Source of the DNA: Leptodontidium sp. MPI-SDFR-AT-0119 | Taxonomy: Eukaryota; Ascomycota; Leotiomycetes; Helotiales; Leptodontidiaceae | Assembly: GCA_020726505.1 (NCBI GenBank) | Contig: JAHLEZ010000009.1 | Coordinates: 1,178,001 to 1,242,000 of the forward strand | DNA length: 64,000 nucleotides | Direction of reading: 5' to 3' | Shown: positions 9,114-18,695 of the stretch, one piece after another | Layout: every line of letters starts with the position of its first letter | Position numbering within the stretch: the first letter of the stretch is position 1 | Program-made: the position numbers and the translations under genes | The notes under the pieces: model-generated | The model's database searches: none | The model's input: the letters and a program-made list of their open reading frames with translations, nothing else | Told to the model about the DNA's origin: nothing

Positions 9114-11726
9114 CTAACCAAGCCTGACGTCAACCCACTCTGCCGGCAATTCCTTAACCAAATCCACGCCTCTCCTAATTGTATCATCTAATTTTTGGAA
9201 CATTGGGATATCAGTTACACTGAAATCACAACCAACCGGGCGCTTAGGATCCGCAGGGCCAAATATTGCTCCGACACCCTTTCGATAAGCTACTCCATCC
9301 TTCCATTCTATCCACAAGGTAGCGAAAACCATTCGAGCTGGAGTGTAGGACCTCGAATGAAGCAGGTATGGCATGTTGAACTCCCCGGATAGACCGCCCC
9401 ACATGGAAGTGATGACAAGCTGACAACTAGAACCGAGGAGGGAGTCTACTTCGTGAGGGTTGTCAGGCTGCAAGTCTCCGACTATGACGCCTGGGAATGC
9501 TTCATGCTCAAGGAGTAATGCTCTGCGATTGTAACTGCCGTCGTAGACTCGTACTGGCTTAAGAGTGTATGAACGCGCGGAGAACTCGAGATATGGTTCC
9601 CAGTGCTTGCTGCTCTCGAAATCAGTCTCAGGATGGTTGACAACGGGAAATGGATGAAAGAATCGCTTGTTTGGCCAGTTGTCGTGGAGAAAGTAGACAG
9701 CTTCTCGCTTCGACCAACTTTGCAGGTCTGTTGGGCTCTTTTCTTCCACATCTCCCCCTGAAATCAGTCCATCCTTGGTGATGTTGCGGTTGTGGACACA
9801 ATCTAGATTGTCCCGGTCAGGGTAAAAGACTCGTCTTCGCCCAGAATCATTCTTCTCGAAGTATACAAACGAATGTGAGCGCCATTCTTTGGTATATTCG
9901 CTCCCCCGGAGGTGAACCCAGTCACAGGTTGGGTTAGTAATACGAACTCGAGTGCCATTTTTCCGGGTACGATAAAATTCCCCTAGGGGGGACCAGATGT
10001 TTTGACCATTCCATGCTTCTCGCTCGGGAGCATAACGTCTGCTCGGATCCCAAACGTCCTTTGACTTGATCCGGAAGGGGTTGAGAAGTACTTCTGTTTC
10101 CCAACCAAGCCATGACCAGCTCGGAAATTCTTTTCTCCTTTTTGGCACACTTCCTGGTGCAAAGGACCAGAAGAGGCAGTAGTCAAAGATCAAGGTCGGA
10201 ATGCCGTAAAAGAAACCTCCATCGAATGCGCGGCTGAATTCCTGTATAACAGCGCCAAATGCCTTCTCTGCATCGCTTTGATATGAAAGGGATCGCTTGG
10301 AATAACCTCTAACTAGGCTCCAGTAGACCTTGAGATCTGGGATTGGTCTTTCGCTAAGTACAAGCGATTCAGGGATGGCAAAAGCCGGAAATTCTTGGGT
10401 GCGACCTGTGTGACTTCTTATCATTGATTGTCCAGGGCTGAAGCCACGCTCGCCATCGTCATCCGCCGAGCAAGTTTCCTGGATTGAACACGACATGCAT
10501 TCCCAATACACTGTCTTATCGTGGAAAACTAACGTTCTTGGCGAAAGCATTCTCTCTTGGAAGGTCCAGGCCCTTTGGTGATGCGGGCTGGTTTCGGACT
10601 CTTTGTACTTGAGAACTGAGAATTGTATGGATGACGAGAATCGCAGGGTGAGGTTCGGTTCATGCTTTCTGCTCTGGTCGTCGACACCAGGTAGCCCGTG
10701 ACTGACATCTTCTCCGTCGGCGCAGATGATTGTGAGGTACGAATTCTTGAATATATTGCCCATGGCGCCTATTTCATCGTGAACCATATCCTTGTCATCT
10801 TGTACAATACATAGCCGATCGACCCAAAGGAAATTGATGCCAATCAGCCGACAGAGCTTGATGGCGTCTCTGATCGTCCTCGGTATCAAGGAGACAAAGT
10901 CTTCGGAATTCAGAGAGTCATGTCGACAGAGATTCTGCAGATTTGAACGTTTGCTTTCTATCGTCCCGGTTACTTGGCCCCAAACGTAGCTCAGTGTCGC
11001 ATACTTGGTTTGTGTAGAGGGGCACGGAACAATACAAGATTGTTGGATATCAATGAGGAACGCTGGCATCACCTCGGACTGTGGTGCTCCGTGCAGGTGC
11101 GGTCGGCATTTCTCATGGAAATTGTCGCAGTATTCCATCCAACGACGAATCCTCGACGTGTCTATAGGGCCCTCTGGAAGCACTACACCAAAATCCAGCG
11201 GAGGGGAAGGATCGTCGAAGTGCGATTTATACTGAGCTGGGGTTTCCGACCTGGCATACCAAGTAGGATATTGATCGTCCACTACCTGCGAATTGGAGCG
11301 CTTAGATGGAGATGTATCCTGCCCGGAAATGAGATATGATTCGCTCAAAAACCGGAGAACGAATGGTATATGAGGGCGCAACTGGAGAATTGGATAGCAT
11401 GTTGAGGGAGATTCAAGCGACAACTCATAACCCGTTGTGCGGCCAAATGTGATCACGACCTCATCATCCAGCCACGAGTCTTCTCTCTTCAGCTCCTCGC
11501 TAGGGGAAGGATAGCGAGATACATAGTCCAAGAGCACACCCCATACCTTCTGGCATGTCGAACAGGAAGTTTGGTCGCGGAGGGCAATTGGATTGCCGAG
11601 TTTCAAACGCCATTGAGGCACGGGCTCGCGGTTTGGCTTCGATTCGTGATATGGCGTGAAGGACTGTGCTGTGGCTCGACATACAGAGCATGATGACGGC
11701 TCATCGACGTCGAAAGCGAGGTCCAT
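9114..11726 (-). CDS. HET-domain (heterokaryon incompatibility) protein
   Basis: A single uninterrupted frame of 870 residues from the ATG at 11726 (MDLAFDVDEPSSCSVC). An in-frame ATG at 11795 would add 23 unsupported residues. The N-terminal part has CSVC and CSTC pairs and the IRRWMEYCDNFHEKC approach segment seen before many HET domains. The HET domain itself is at about residues 243-392 of the 870-residue form: YATLSYVWG, LIPRTIRDAIKLCRLIGINF then LWVDRLCIVQDD, and RAWTFQERMLSPRTLVF. The long C-terminal part is typical for the family and has no further domain I can name. HET domains can trigger cell death on non-self recognition; the partner is unknown. No RIP-type stops are present although repeats flank it on both sides, so the gene looks intact. 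Confidence 0.93.
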   Translation of the reverse strand: MDLAFDVDEPSSCSVCRATAQSFTPYHESKPNREPVPQWRLKLGNPIALRDQTSCSTCQKVWGVLLDYVSRYPSPSEELKREDSWLDDEVVITFGRTTGYELSLESPSTCYPILQLRPHIPFVLRFLSESYLISGQDTSPSKRSNSQVVDDQYPTWYARSETPAQYKSHFDDPSPPLDFGVVLPEGPIDTSRIRRWMEYCDNFHEKCRPHLHGAPQSEVMPAFLIDIQQSCIVPCPSTQTKYATLSYVWGQVTGTIESKRSNLQNLCRHDSLNSEDFVSLIPRTIRDAIKLCRLIGINFLWVDRLCIVQDDKDMVHDEIGAMGNIFKNSYLTIICADGEDVSHGLPGVDDQSRKHEPNLTLRFSSSIQFSVLKYKESETSPHHQRAWTFQERMLSPRTLVFHDKTVYWECMSCSIQETCSADDDGERGFSPGQSMIRSHTGRTQEFPAFAIPESLVLSERPIPDLKVYWSLVRGYSKRSLSYQSDAEKAFGAVIQEFSRAFDGGFFYGIPTLIFDYCLFWSFAPGSVPKRRKEFPSWSWLGWETEVLLNPFRIKSKDVWDPSRRYAPEREAWNGQNIWSPLGEFYRTRKNGTRVRITNPTCDWVHLRGSEYTKEWRSHSFVYFEKNDSGRRRVFYPDRDNLDCVHNRNITKDGLISGGDVEEKSPTDLQSWSKREAVYFLHDNWPNKRFFHPFPVVNHPETDFESSKHWEPYLEFSARSYTLKPVRVYDGSYNRRALLLEHEAFPGVIVGDLQPDNPHEVDSLLGSSCQLVITSMWGGLSGEFNMPYLLHSRSYTPARMVFATLWIEWKDGVAYRKGVGAIFGPADPKRPVGCDFSVTDIPMFQKLDDTIRRGVDLVKELPAEWVDVRLG

Positions 11727-12287
11727 GTTGGTGCTCCATGTATTGGAGTATGTAAGTTTCCAGTACATACGGAGGTGGAGGGTAATGGTTTGCACACCGC
11801 CTTTGGCAGAATATTTCTTATCTCACCGTATGCAGAGCAATATGGCCCCTCTAATTTCAGTCACGCCATGTTTTCTGGGTTTGGGAGTCTGGGGATTGTA
11901 AGGACGAAGCCGAGTCCCTTATCTTTGTCTTGCAGAAGGTATGGAGTCTGCGATACGTTGGTAGAGAGAAGCCGGGACGAATTTCCTAAGAGCGTGGCTT
12001 CAGGAAACATTGCCAATTTTGTAGTAGGGAAGCGAACGAAGGATTTATTCCCATTGGCTGTGCAGGGCCGCTGGCCCTATGTAGCCCCACTAATAGCTAG
12101 TCTACACCAATCATGAGAAATCTGTACGGCTTGGATCCGAGATTCATCCTGCAGCCCAAAGCATCTTCTGGAGTGTCTTGTTTACACCCCTTTACAGCCC
12201 AAACCGTTGGGAGTTCTGCGTAAGTGTCGTCGATGAGGATCGCGCGCCCAATCGACTTGTATTCAGTGACCGAATTACTGACATAAC
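11727..12287. other. Upstream region of the HET gene
   Basis: Balanced sequence without a supported gene. It holds a direct repeat: GGCCCTATGTAGCCCCACTA near 12072 recurs as GGCCTTATGTAGTCCCACTT near 12513. The region should contain the HET promoter, but I can assign no specific site. Confidence 0.4.
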
Positions 12288-12415
12288 TACGGAGGTGCCA
12301 GGGCTAAAGATTGTCTCACCGCCTTGGACAGAACATGGGTTGAGCCAACCCAACCTTCAGATTCTTTGTTCTGCCGCGAGGCGGTGAAACAATCTTTACC
12401 CCTGGCACATCCGTA
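12288..12415. mobile_element. Foldback MITE, 128 bp, with long inverted arms
   Basis: The left arm TACGGAGGTGCCAGGGCTAA continues AGATTGTCTCACCGCC. The right arm ends in its near-complement: GGCGGTGAAACAATCTTTAC then CCCTGGCACATCCGTA. The arms are about 47-50 bp each with a few mismatches around a short loop. TA occurs at both extreme ends, consistent with a Tc1/mariner-type TA target. No coding capacity. Confidence 0.8.
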
Positions 12416-13559
12416 CAGAGATATGAGGTGCCCACCGTTCTGCAGGTCCGTCCGCAAGGATTGACTGATTTGATTTGACTTGATTTGATCCTATCGACTG
12501 TGGAAGGCCTATGGCCTTATGTAGTCCCACTTCTAGCTAAAACAACGTTGCTAAACCCAACCGGGTATTTGGAAGCCTATGCCCTGCCATCATACGAGGG
12601 CAAACTAGCTTTCTTGAGTAGAGTTATTTGACGAGAGAGCCATACTCAGGACTTTTCTCTCTGGAGACTTTGTTTTACCTCAGGTATCTTCCTCTCTGAG
12701 GAGAAGGATTGACTGATTGATTGATTGATTCATACACGGTTCCAGCCATCCATCCGTTTGGACAGCTGCCCAGCTTTGGCTCCAGTTGCTGCTCCAGTTG
12801 CCGAACTGCGTCTACCTCAGGAGACGCACCTCACCTCCTCCACTGAGCGGTCTGGCTTCTATCTACGCATGTATACATATCCATTGACAGAAGTGCTTTG
12901 TTGTGACTCTGGTATAAGGCTCTGACTCGGCGACCAACTGTCCTCCTGTGTCTGCGGTCCCTAGATACCTGATGGGCTACGGCCACAGTGAAGCCATGTT
13001 GCAACTCCGCTGGCCACAGCATCTCTCTCGTCCAAATCGCCCCTTCCATGGTCCCGCACCCGAAACCCCAAAAGATCCCGAATCCCCCTGAAACTTGTGT
13101 CGTGGTATGTGCTCGGTATGGGCCAAGTCTCTGATGTGTGCTCTGTAAATTACTGGTGTCGTTTCGAAGAGGAACGAAGATCCTAGATGCTCCCCCAGGC
13201 CCACAGACTTGCATGTGCTTTGAGGTGGTATGTTGTACTGTAGGTTAAGTCACTTCGTCTGAGACCTAGGTTGTCGAATCGAGGCTGTATTGAGGTAGGA
13301 AAACCCTGAGGAGTTGCTGCCGGTTTGCAAGAACGCTCCATTGTAGCCATCTTCCTCCTATGTGATCACCGCCCGTAATCGCTCCCCAGCACAATCCCAT
13401 CTGCCACCATGACCGGAGCCGCGCGTGAACTGTCAGGCCCTAAGGACAATCCGAGATCGAGTCGCAGTCGCTTTCGGGGTTGCCGTCGCCACTTGCAAAT
13501 CCATCATCCCACTAACCACGCTGTTATCTTGGGCATGATGGGTTGGCAGCCGCAGAATT
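12416..13559. other. Intergenic DNA without a supported gene
   Basis: Balanced, apparently RIP-free sequence with simple-repeat patches (TTGACTGATTTGATTTGACT near 12461 and GATTGATTGATTGATT near 12712). Open frames up to 127 codons on the minus strand show no domain, codon bias or splice pattern. I see no gene. Confidence 0.5.
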
Positions 13560-14884
13560 CGAACCTAACGAGCCTATCACCATGGGTCTGTGCTCTACAG
13601 GGCATTTCCAATTCAATTCATCAAATCTATGAACAACAACTTGATTTAATTAGGAGTAGACCACCCGTGCCATCGTACGAGTACATTGACCCAATGCTCT
13701 TGTTTTAAAATCAAATGATTAATCCATTCCTGAGGTATAGCCTCCCACTCTTCTGTGACAGCTTGGCGCATCTCTTGTACAGTAGTAGGTTGGTGTTGAC
13801 GTCGATGGAGAGCTTGTTTAATCCAACGCCAGCACTTTTCAATAGGGTTCATATCTGGTGACGTAGAAGGATGAGGCATTAAGATAATACCGTGTTTTGT
13901 ACGGAATTTAGCGCAGCAATTGGTTGTTGATTTGTGCCAATGTGCCGCATTTCCATCCTCCATGAACAACGGCTCTGCAGATGGACGAAGGGTATGTGTA
14001 ATAAGGGCAAAAGCCTCTAATATTACTTGTATAAACGGTTCCAAGAGCTGCGTGAGGTAATCTTTTTGGAGGAAGGCACCGTTCTTTCCGTGGCCATCGA
14101 TGAAGCTTAAGGGCGATTTGTACCCATATCCAATGGCTCCCCACGCGTTGACAGGTGTTGTATGACCTCGATGGAATTGATGCTGAATACAAGTATCACA
14201 AAACCTTTCCGATTGACCGTGATTGATATTCCTCGTAACCCTTTGCTTGATTGTACGTCCTCCAATAAGAAATGTAACCTCGTCAGACCAAAGGACCTTC
14301 AACCACTCTACTGTCCAAAAGATGTGAGCAAGACCCCATAGATATCGTGCTGTAACTTGAGCAAGTGTCAAATATGGCTTTTGACAAGCTACGCAACGAT
14401 AATAGCCTTTCTGGTGCATCCTTCGTCGAAGTGTTTAAACCGAGCAAGCCAGCCCTAGCTCTTCTCTCAATGTCCACCAGTTCATTATACGATTCTCCCA
14501 GCTCTTCGTACAATGGAGGATAACTTCGTCTACTTCTTAATCGGATAAAAGAAAGGCAGGCCCTCTGCGGCTAGCACGAGCTTGCTTTGGTGCTGTATAT
14601 CCAAGAATCTTACGAATAGTGCTTTCTCCAAGAGGTTTGCCGGCTGGATCCTTATATCGGCGCTGCAGGGCGCAAATCGGGAGCTTTCCAAACCAATGCA
14701 ATTGGCGCATAGCTTCCTTATGTTTCGTAGCTATCTCATAGCCTCTTTTGTGTTGCCAGTCGTCAAGTGGGGGAGTAGTTGGAGCCATATTCGTGGATTT
14801 AATCAAATAGGGGTAGAGGGGCTGGAAGAATCGGTAAAATGCCCTGTGGCGCACAGACCCATGGTGCGAGACCCGTAAGTTACG
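13560..14884 (-). mobile_element. Tc1/mariner-type DNA transposon with ~48-bp inverted repeats
   Basis: The ends are imperfect inverted repeats. The left one includes CACCATGGGTCTGTGC then CTACAGGGCATTT (about 13560-13608). The right one is the complement, AAATGCCCTGTGGCGCACAG then ACCCATGGTG (about 14837-14884). Between them lies a minus-strand transposase gene. Outer limits are approximate because the arms fade gradually and I see no clear TA duplication. Confidence 0.75.
13646..14788 (-). pseudogene. Tc1-like DDE transposase with two nonsense codons
   Basis: One continuous frame runs from MAPTTPPLDDWQHKRGY at 14788 to 13646 and is broken only by TAA at 14537-14539 (after FLLSD) and a second TAA shortly upstream of MHQKGYYRC (14417-14419). 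The N-terminus carries a helix-turn-helix-like segment (PLGESTIRKILGY). The catalytic region shows VLWSDEVTF, FMEDGNAAHWHKS and HPSTSPDMNPIEKCW, the D, D and E blocks of the Tc1/DDE_3 family. Both stops can come from CAA by C-to-T change, so this is a lightly mutated copy. It is much less decayed than the transposons further right, suggesting later arrival or weaker RIP. Confidence 0.85.
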
Positions 14885-15205
14885 TGCATCTTTCTGGCCG
14901 TGAGACGAATCTACACAATAGGTGCTCACCAGAGAGGCAGTGCCAGCTACCTCTCCAGTCGCCTTCACGACTCTCTTGACCTGCTTCTTAAATCTTTTCT
15001 CTTGATCATGCACGGCCCACAAGAGAGGGGGGAGAATGGCACGCCAGGAGTGTACGGTGGGCCGCAGAGCGTATTCCGGTTCTGCGAGAAGCCTACATAA
15101 ACCCTTTGATTCCCCCCTTTTGCCATCCTTTTCTAGTCTAGTTGGTGCAGCCAGCAGCTAGCAGAGAATTTCTTACATACTTCCAATCGTTTCTACGCGC
15201 TCGAA
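14885..15205. other. Spacer upstream of the SANT-like pseudogene
   Basis: Balanced sequence with no supported gene. It probably includes the former promoter and 5' untranslated region of the gene starting at 15206. Confidence 0.4.
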
Positions 15206-17810
15206 ATGGCCACTTTTGCCTTTAAACCGTATACTTATGTGCCAACTCCTCCACGCTCCAAGAGCACAACAACCCGCCGCAAACCTGCCCCAGAGCAAGC
15301 CAGCATCTTCGACAAGCTCCAGCGCATCAAGTCGAGCAATACATCGCTCAGTACGCCGCGACCACCAGCAGTAGCTGATAATGGGGGCTATATGCCCGAA
15401 ATTCGAGGTATGTTCTAAGATAGAGATGCGTTTGGCTCGTAGCATCAGTGACTGACTTGTGGGGAATTCGACCAGGGACCGGCACTATTTACGAAGGCAG
15501 CGATAAAGAAGAAAACGATAACGAAAACAACGACGGCTGCGACCTTCCCACACTCGAAGAATTGTTGCGTACCAAGCTGCAAGAGTAGGGCTTCGCAGCG
15601 GAGGATCGGGGCACGGACAAGACAGGCCTCGGAGTTGAGAAGGTAGCTTCAAAAGAGAGAAGCAGCTCTATCGACTATACCAGGTCAGCACTAGAAGAGT
15701 AACCTGGCCAACCGGCCACCTTGGACAACCGGCCACCCTACAGAAATTTCCGTAGGGAAAATCAAAAATCCACGCTGAAAAAGACTCGATTTTCACAAAA
15801 TCAAAACTAATACTTGAAATAATTCATATTACTCTAAACTTTAGAATCCAAATAACAATTAGTAATATAATCGAATGAGTTAATAAGTTTAGTTATAAAA
15901 TATTAATTAGAGGTGTATTTTGTGAAGCCGCGACGGTGTTTGAGGGTGGCCGGTTGTACAATGTGGCCGGTTGGCCAGGTTACCCTTCTAAGCGATAACT
16001 TAAGCGGGAGTCTGAGTCTAGGTGAGCGCGCACACTACACCTTTTGTTGTAGAAATCAACGACCAGTTTTCTAATACGATGTAGATGATCTAATCGTCCT
16101 GCTAGGAGACGGCGATTTAAGTGCCTCCGAAGCCGAAGTCGATGACGGTAGCCGTGCCTAAAATACAGAGCCAGACGCGGGTCTTTTTAATAGCCCGGAG
16201 AATACCGTCGACTCGACAACTCCGGCCCCTACGAGTCTCAATAAGTGGCACGATATTGATGACTTCCTCGAGACGGCTCTACGCTTGCGGCTTGCCTAAC
16301 AAGGAGCTTCAATATCAAATTCCACATATGCCCCCGCTCCGCGCTTCTCGAGCGAGCCATTGCACGACAGCATCGGTGCTGTGGACCTCAATTCGCGCCG
16401 CGCCAGATCCGAGGTCATAACACCCTGTTCCGCTCGTCCTCGAAACTCGCCTTCACGCTGCGCTATAGCGTTATTAGAAAAGTAGCTTAGTTATGGGGAT
16501 AGTCTTCATCCTGGTCGAGGCGTAGCAGACGAGCGGGGGTTAGTTGGCCCTGCACGCAACACCGATCCCGTTGATAAGAGGGAGCAGCAGCAGGAGAAGG
16601 AGGAGGATAAAGATAATAATACATCCTCCCAAAGTGAACATCCTCCAAGCCTCTAGGGCGCCTTTGTCGAGAAAAGCAGACCTCTCTGTGAAAACAGTGT
16701 CATCTCGGGTACAGAAGCAATCGACCCCCCGCAAGCGGACGTCGATTTGCTAGATTGGGAGGCAGACTCTACGGCTCTAATGTAAAGGGCACAGTAGCGG
16801 CTCCCTAACCGCGATCTATCATCAGCGACAGGCTATGACGAGGCGGTATGCGACAGTTATAGCGACGACGAGCTCAACGACACCGAACTGGATGAGGATG
16901 ACGAGACACTACGTCCCGTGAAGCGGAAACGGCCGTTCTCATCTCGAGACAGCCTAATGCCCAAGAAGCCTAAGCACAGTTTTTAGCAGAGGTCTACTCG
17001 CTAATATAGACTACCCTCTAAGCTACATCGGCGCTCTCCCAAGTCTTACTCCCCTTAAGGCTATAGTTCGAGAGTCACCGCAACGTCTAATACCGAGGTT
17101 CGATTGCCTTCGCCAGCGCCTTCTGCACTACACGCCACGGATACAAACATGTCATCTTACTGTTATAACCTTGGCCGATTATCTAGTGATATCCTACTGA
17201 CGCTGACTGACGTTACGTTCCACCCGCACTCCTCACACTACTATTCCTTCACAGTAGTGGTCCGGGACGCCTGTGACGGGCGAGGAGTCTCTTTTAGCCA
17301 GGTTGCTCGACTCATCGAGGGCATCGGCCATGTGGGGAAGATCGACGACTTCACCATCAAGCCGATGGAGCAACATTTGTTCCTCTTGACTGGCTTTAGC
17401 CGGCATACCTCGTCCCAACCCTCGTCCGGCGGAGGGACTGTGTCGACTACAGAGGTAGGCCGTATCCACGGAAATACGACGCGTACCCGACCCCAGGATG
17501 GCAGAGCCGTTGATGCCGGGGCTCTTGCATCGCGAAGTGAGCCGTCAATCAGCGACGACGACGGTAGATTGAGCGACAGCGATCCCGAGTCCAGTAGCGA
17601 CGATGATGGATGTTCGAGCGGGGACGAGCAGGGCCGTTTGAACACGAGCAAGCATAGCCGGTGGAACCCCATTGATGAGCAGCGCTTGCTGGCATACAAG
17701 AAAGAGGGCAAGCCTTAGAACTGGATCTTTAAGAAGTTCCTAGGCAGGACTCGGCCGGCAGTACGCACGCGCTGGAACATGCTCCGGCCCCGAGGCGAAT
17801 AGGCTTCCTC
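15206..17810 (+). pseudogene. SANT/Myb-like gene, broken by stops and a MITE
   Basis: Starts MATFAFKPYTYVPTPPRSKS at 15206. A 68-bp intron (15408-15475, GTATGT...CCAG, phase 1) is conserved in the second copy at 23.9 kb. Acidic, Ser-rich segments follow, and the C-terminal end has RWNPIDEQRLLAYKKEGKP*, then NWIFKKFLGRTRPAVRTRWN. This resembles a SANT/Myb-like helix-turn-helix, with Trp replaced by a TAG stop. Other stops (KLQE*GF, where copy 2 has Gln) are also TAG or TAA. A 283-bp MITE interrupts it at 15700. The longest clean stretch is 17104-17718, 204 residues. I do not recognise the family as a whole. Two nearby copies suggest a repeated or mobile-associated gene. Confidence 0.6.
15700..15982. 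mobile_element. 283-bp MITE with ~40-bp near-perfect inverted repeats
   Basis: It begins TAACCTGGCCAACCGGCCAC and continues CTTGGACAACCGGCCACCCT. The right end is the reverse complement with three mismatches (AGGGTGGCCGGTTGTACAAT then GTGGCCGGTTGGCCAGGTTA). Each arm holds two copies of CAACCGGCCAC. TA at both outer ends fits a Tc1/mariner-type target. The AT-rich core (about 200 bp) has no frame. The uninterrupted gene copy at 24.2 kb lacks it, which marks it as an insertion. Confidence 0.92.
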
Positions 17811-17829
17811 CCGCAGGTGGACAGGCAGC

Positions 17830-18060
17830 AGCTCAAGCTCTGTGTGTTGGGGACGAACGTCTGAAAGGGGACCTTGTCCTTCTATTGGCGACGCGGGAGC
17901 AGGTACGGTCGAGAGAAGCGGCGTTCAAGCGAGGAGGATAGGGGGGTCAGACGCACGGGCGAAACACCAGAAAAGGAAATAAAGAAGGTTGGCATCAGGA
18001 GACAAGAGGCGCAACGTCTTTTATAGAATTAATTACTATATCATGCCATAAGTCGCGCGT
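17830..18060 (+). repeat. Direct repeat partner of 23490-23725
   Basis: Blocks such as GGGAGCAGGTACGGTCGAG, GAGGAGGATAGGGG and AGGCGCAAC occur here and in the same order at 23490-23725. It is probably the 3' end of the SANT-like gene and its flank. Together with the second gene copy at 23.9 kb it places related duplicated sequence on both sides of the NLR at 18.7-23.0 kb. Confidence 0.75.
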
Positions 18061-18695
18061 TCATTGGCATCCCTAATATTCTTGTGTCGTACAGTTCTTC
18101 TAGACCCCTATAGCAAAAAGAAAGAAAACCGGCTCACAATGCTAATGGCTATGCCTGGCCTTATGCAATTCCTCTTCCCCAGACGGCCTATCGCTCTGCT
18201 GAATCATTTATCCTTTCACTCCGTGTATAAATAAAGGATTTCTCGAAGCAAGAACCGGAGCAAGCCGCCATATGCCAAAGGTTAAAAACAAAGAATTCGA
18301 TCCACAACGAGCGCTGTTACAAATGATGGCGGAGCCTTACGTAGAAGAGCTGTAGGTCATATCAACTTGTTATAAGTGCCGTCTCTGCCTTAGGCTGGCT
18401 CCTTTCGGACTGATGGTCGCCTTTGTTTTTGATTGTGGATCCACTACTCTATATTAAGAAGTGCGTATATAGTCACTGGCGAAATCGGCTTTCGCCTTGG
18501 CCAGAGAATTTAAACTAAGCCAGCTTCCCAGATGACTATTCTAGAAGATTCTAGAAACCGAGTAGCAATTATAAGCTACTATAAAGGCACATGTTCCCCT
18601 TAACTCCCTATGAAATAGAGATAGAAAGAAAAAATATATTATATTTAAAGCGATAGTATTACAATATTATTAACAATTAGTAGAAGTAATCCGTA
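18061..18695. other. 3' flank of the SesA-NACHT-WD40 gene
   Basis: Mixed composition. A 27-codon frame at 18271 (MPKVKNKEFDPQRALLQ...) ends in TAG and may be a transposase scrap, but this is too short to name. Near 18478 TAGTCACTGGCGAAATCGGC loosely resembles the terminal repeats at 41838. No gene is supported. Confidence 0.4.

Noticed and set aside
12831..13214. 127-codon minus-strand frame.
   Set aside because: No domain, odd composition, and overlapping shadow frames; not supported as a gene.
13409..13708. 99-codon plus-strand frame.
   Set aside because: It runs across the left end of the Tc1-like element into the antisense of the transposase; a chance frame.
15700..15982. Intron in the SANT-like gene instead of a MITE.
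   Set aside because: Terminal inverted repeats with TA tips and absence from the second gene copy fit an insertion; the ends are not GT...AG.
18271..18354. 27-codon frame MPKVKNKEFDPQRALLQ...
   Set aside because: Too short and without a continuing homologous frame; perhaps a transposase scrap, not a gene.
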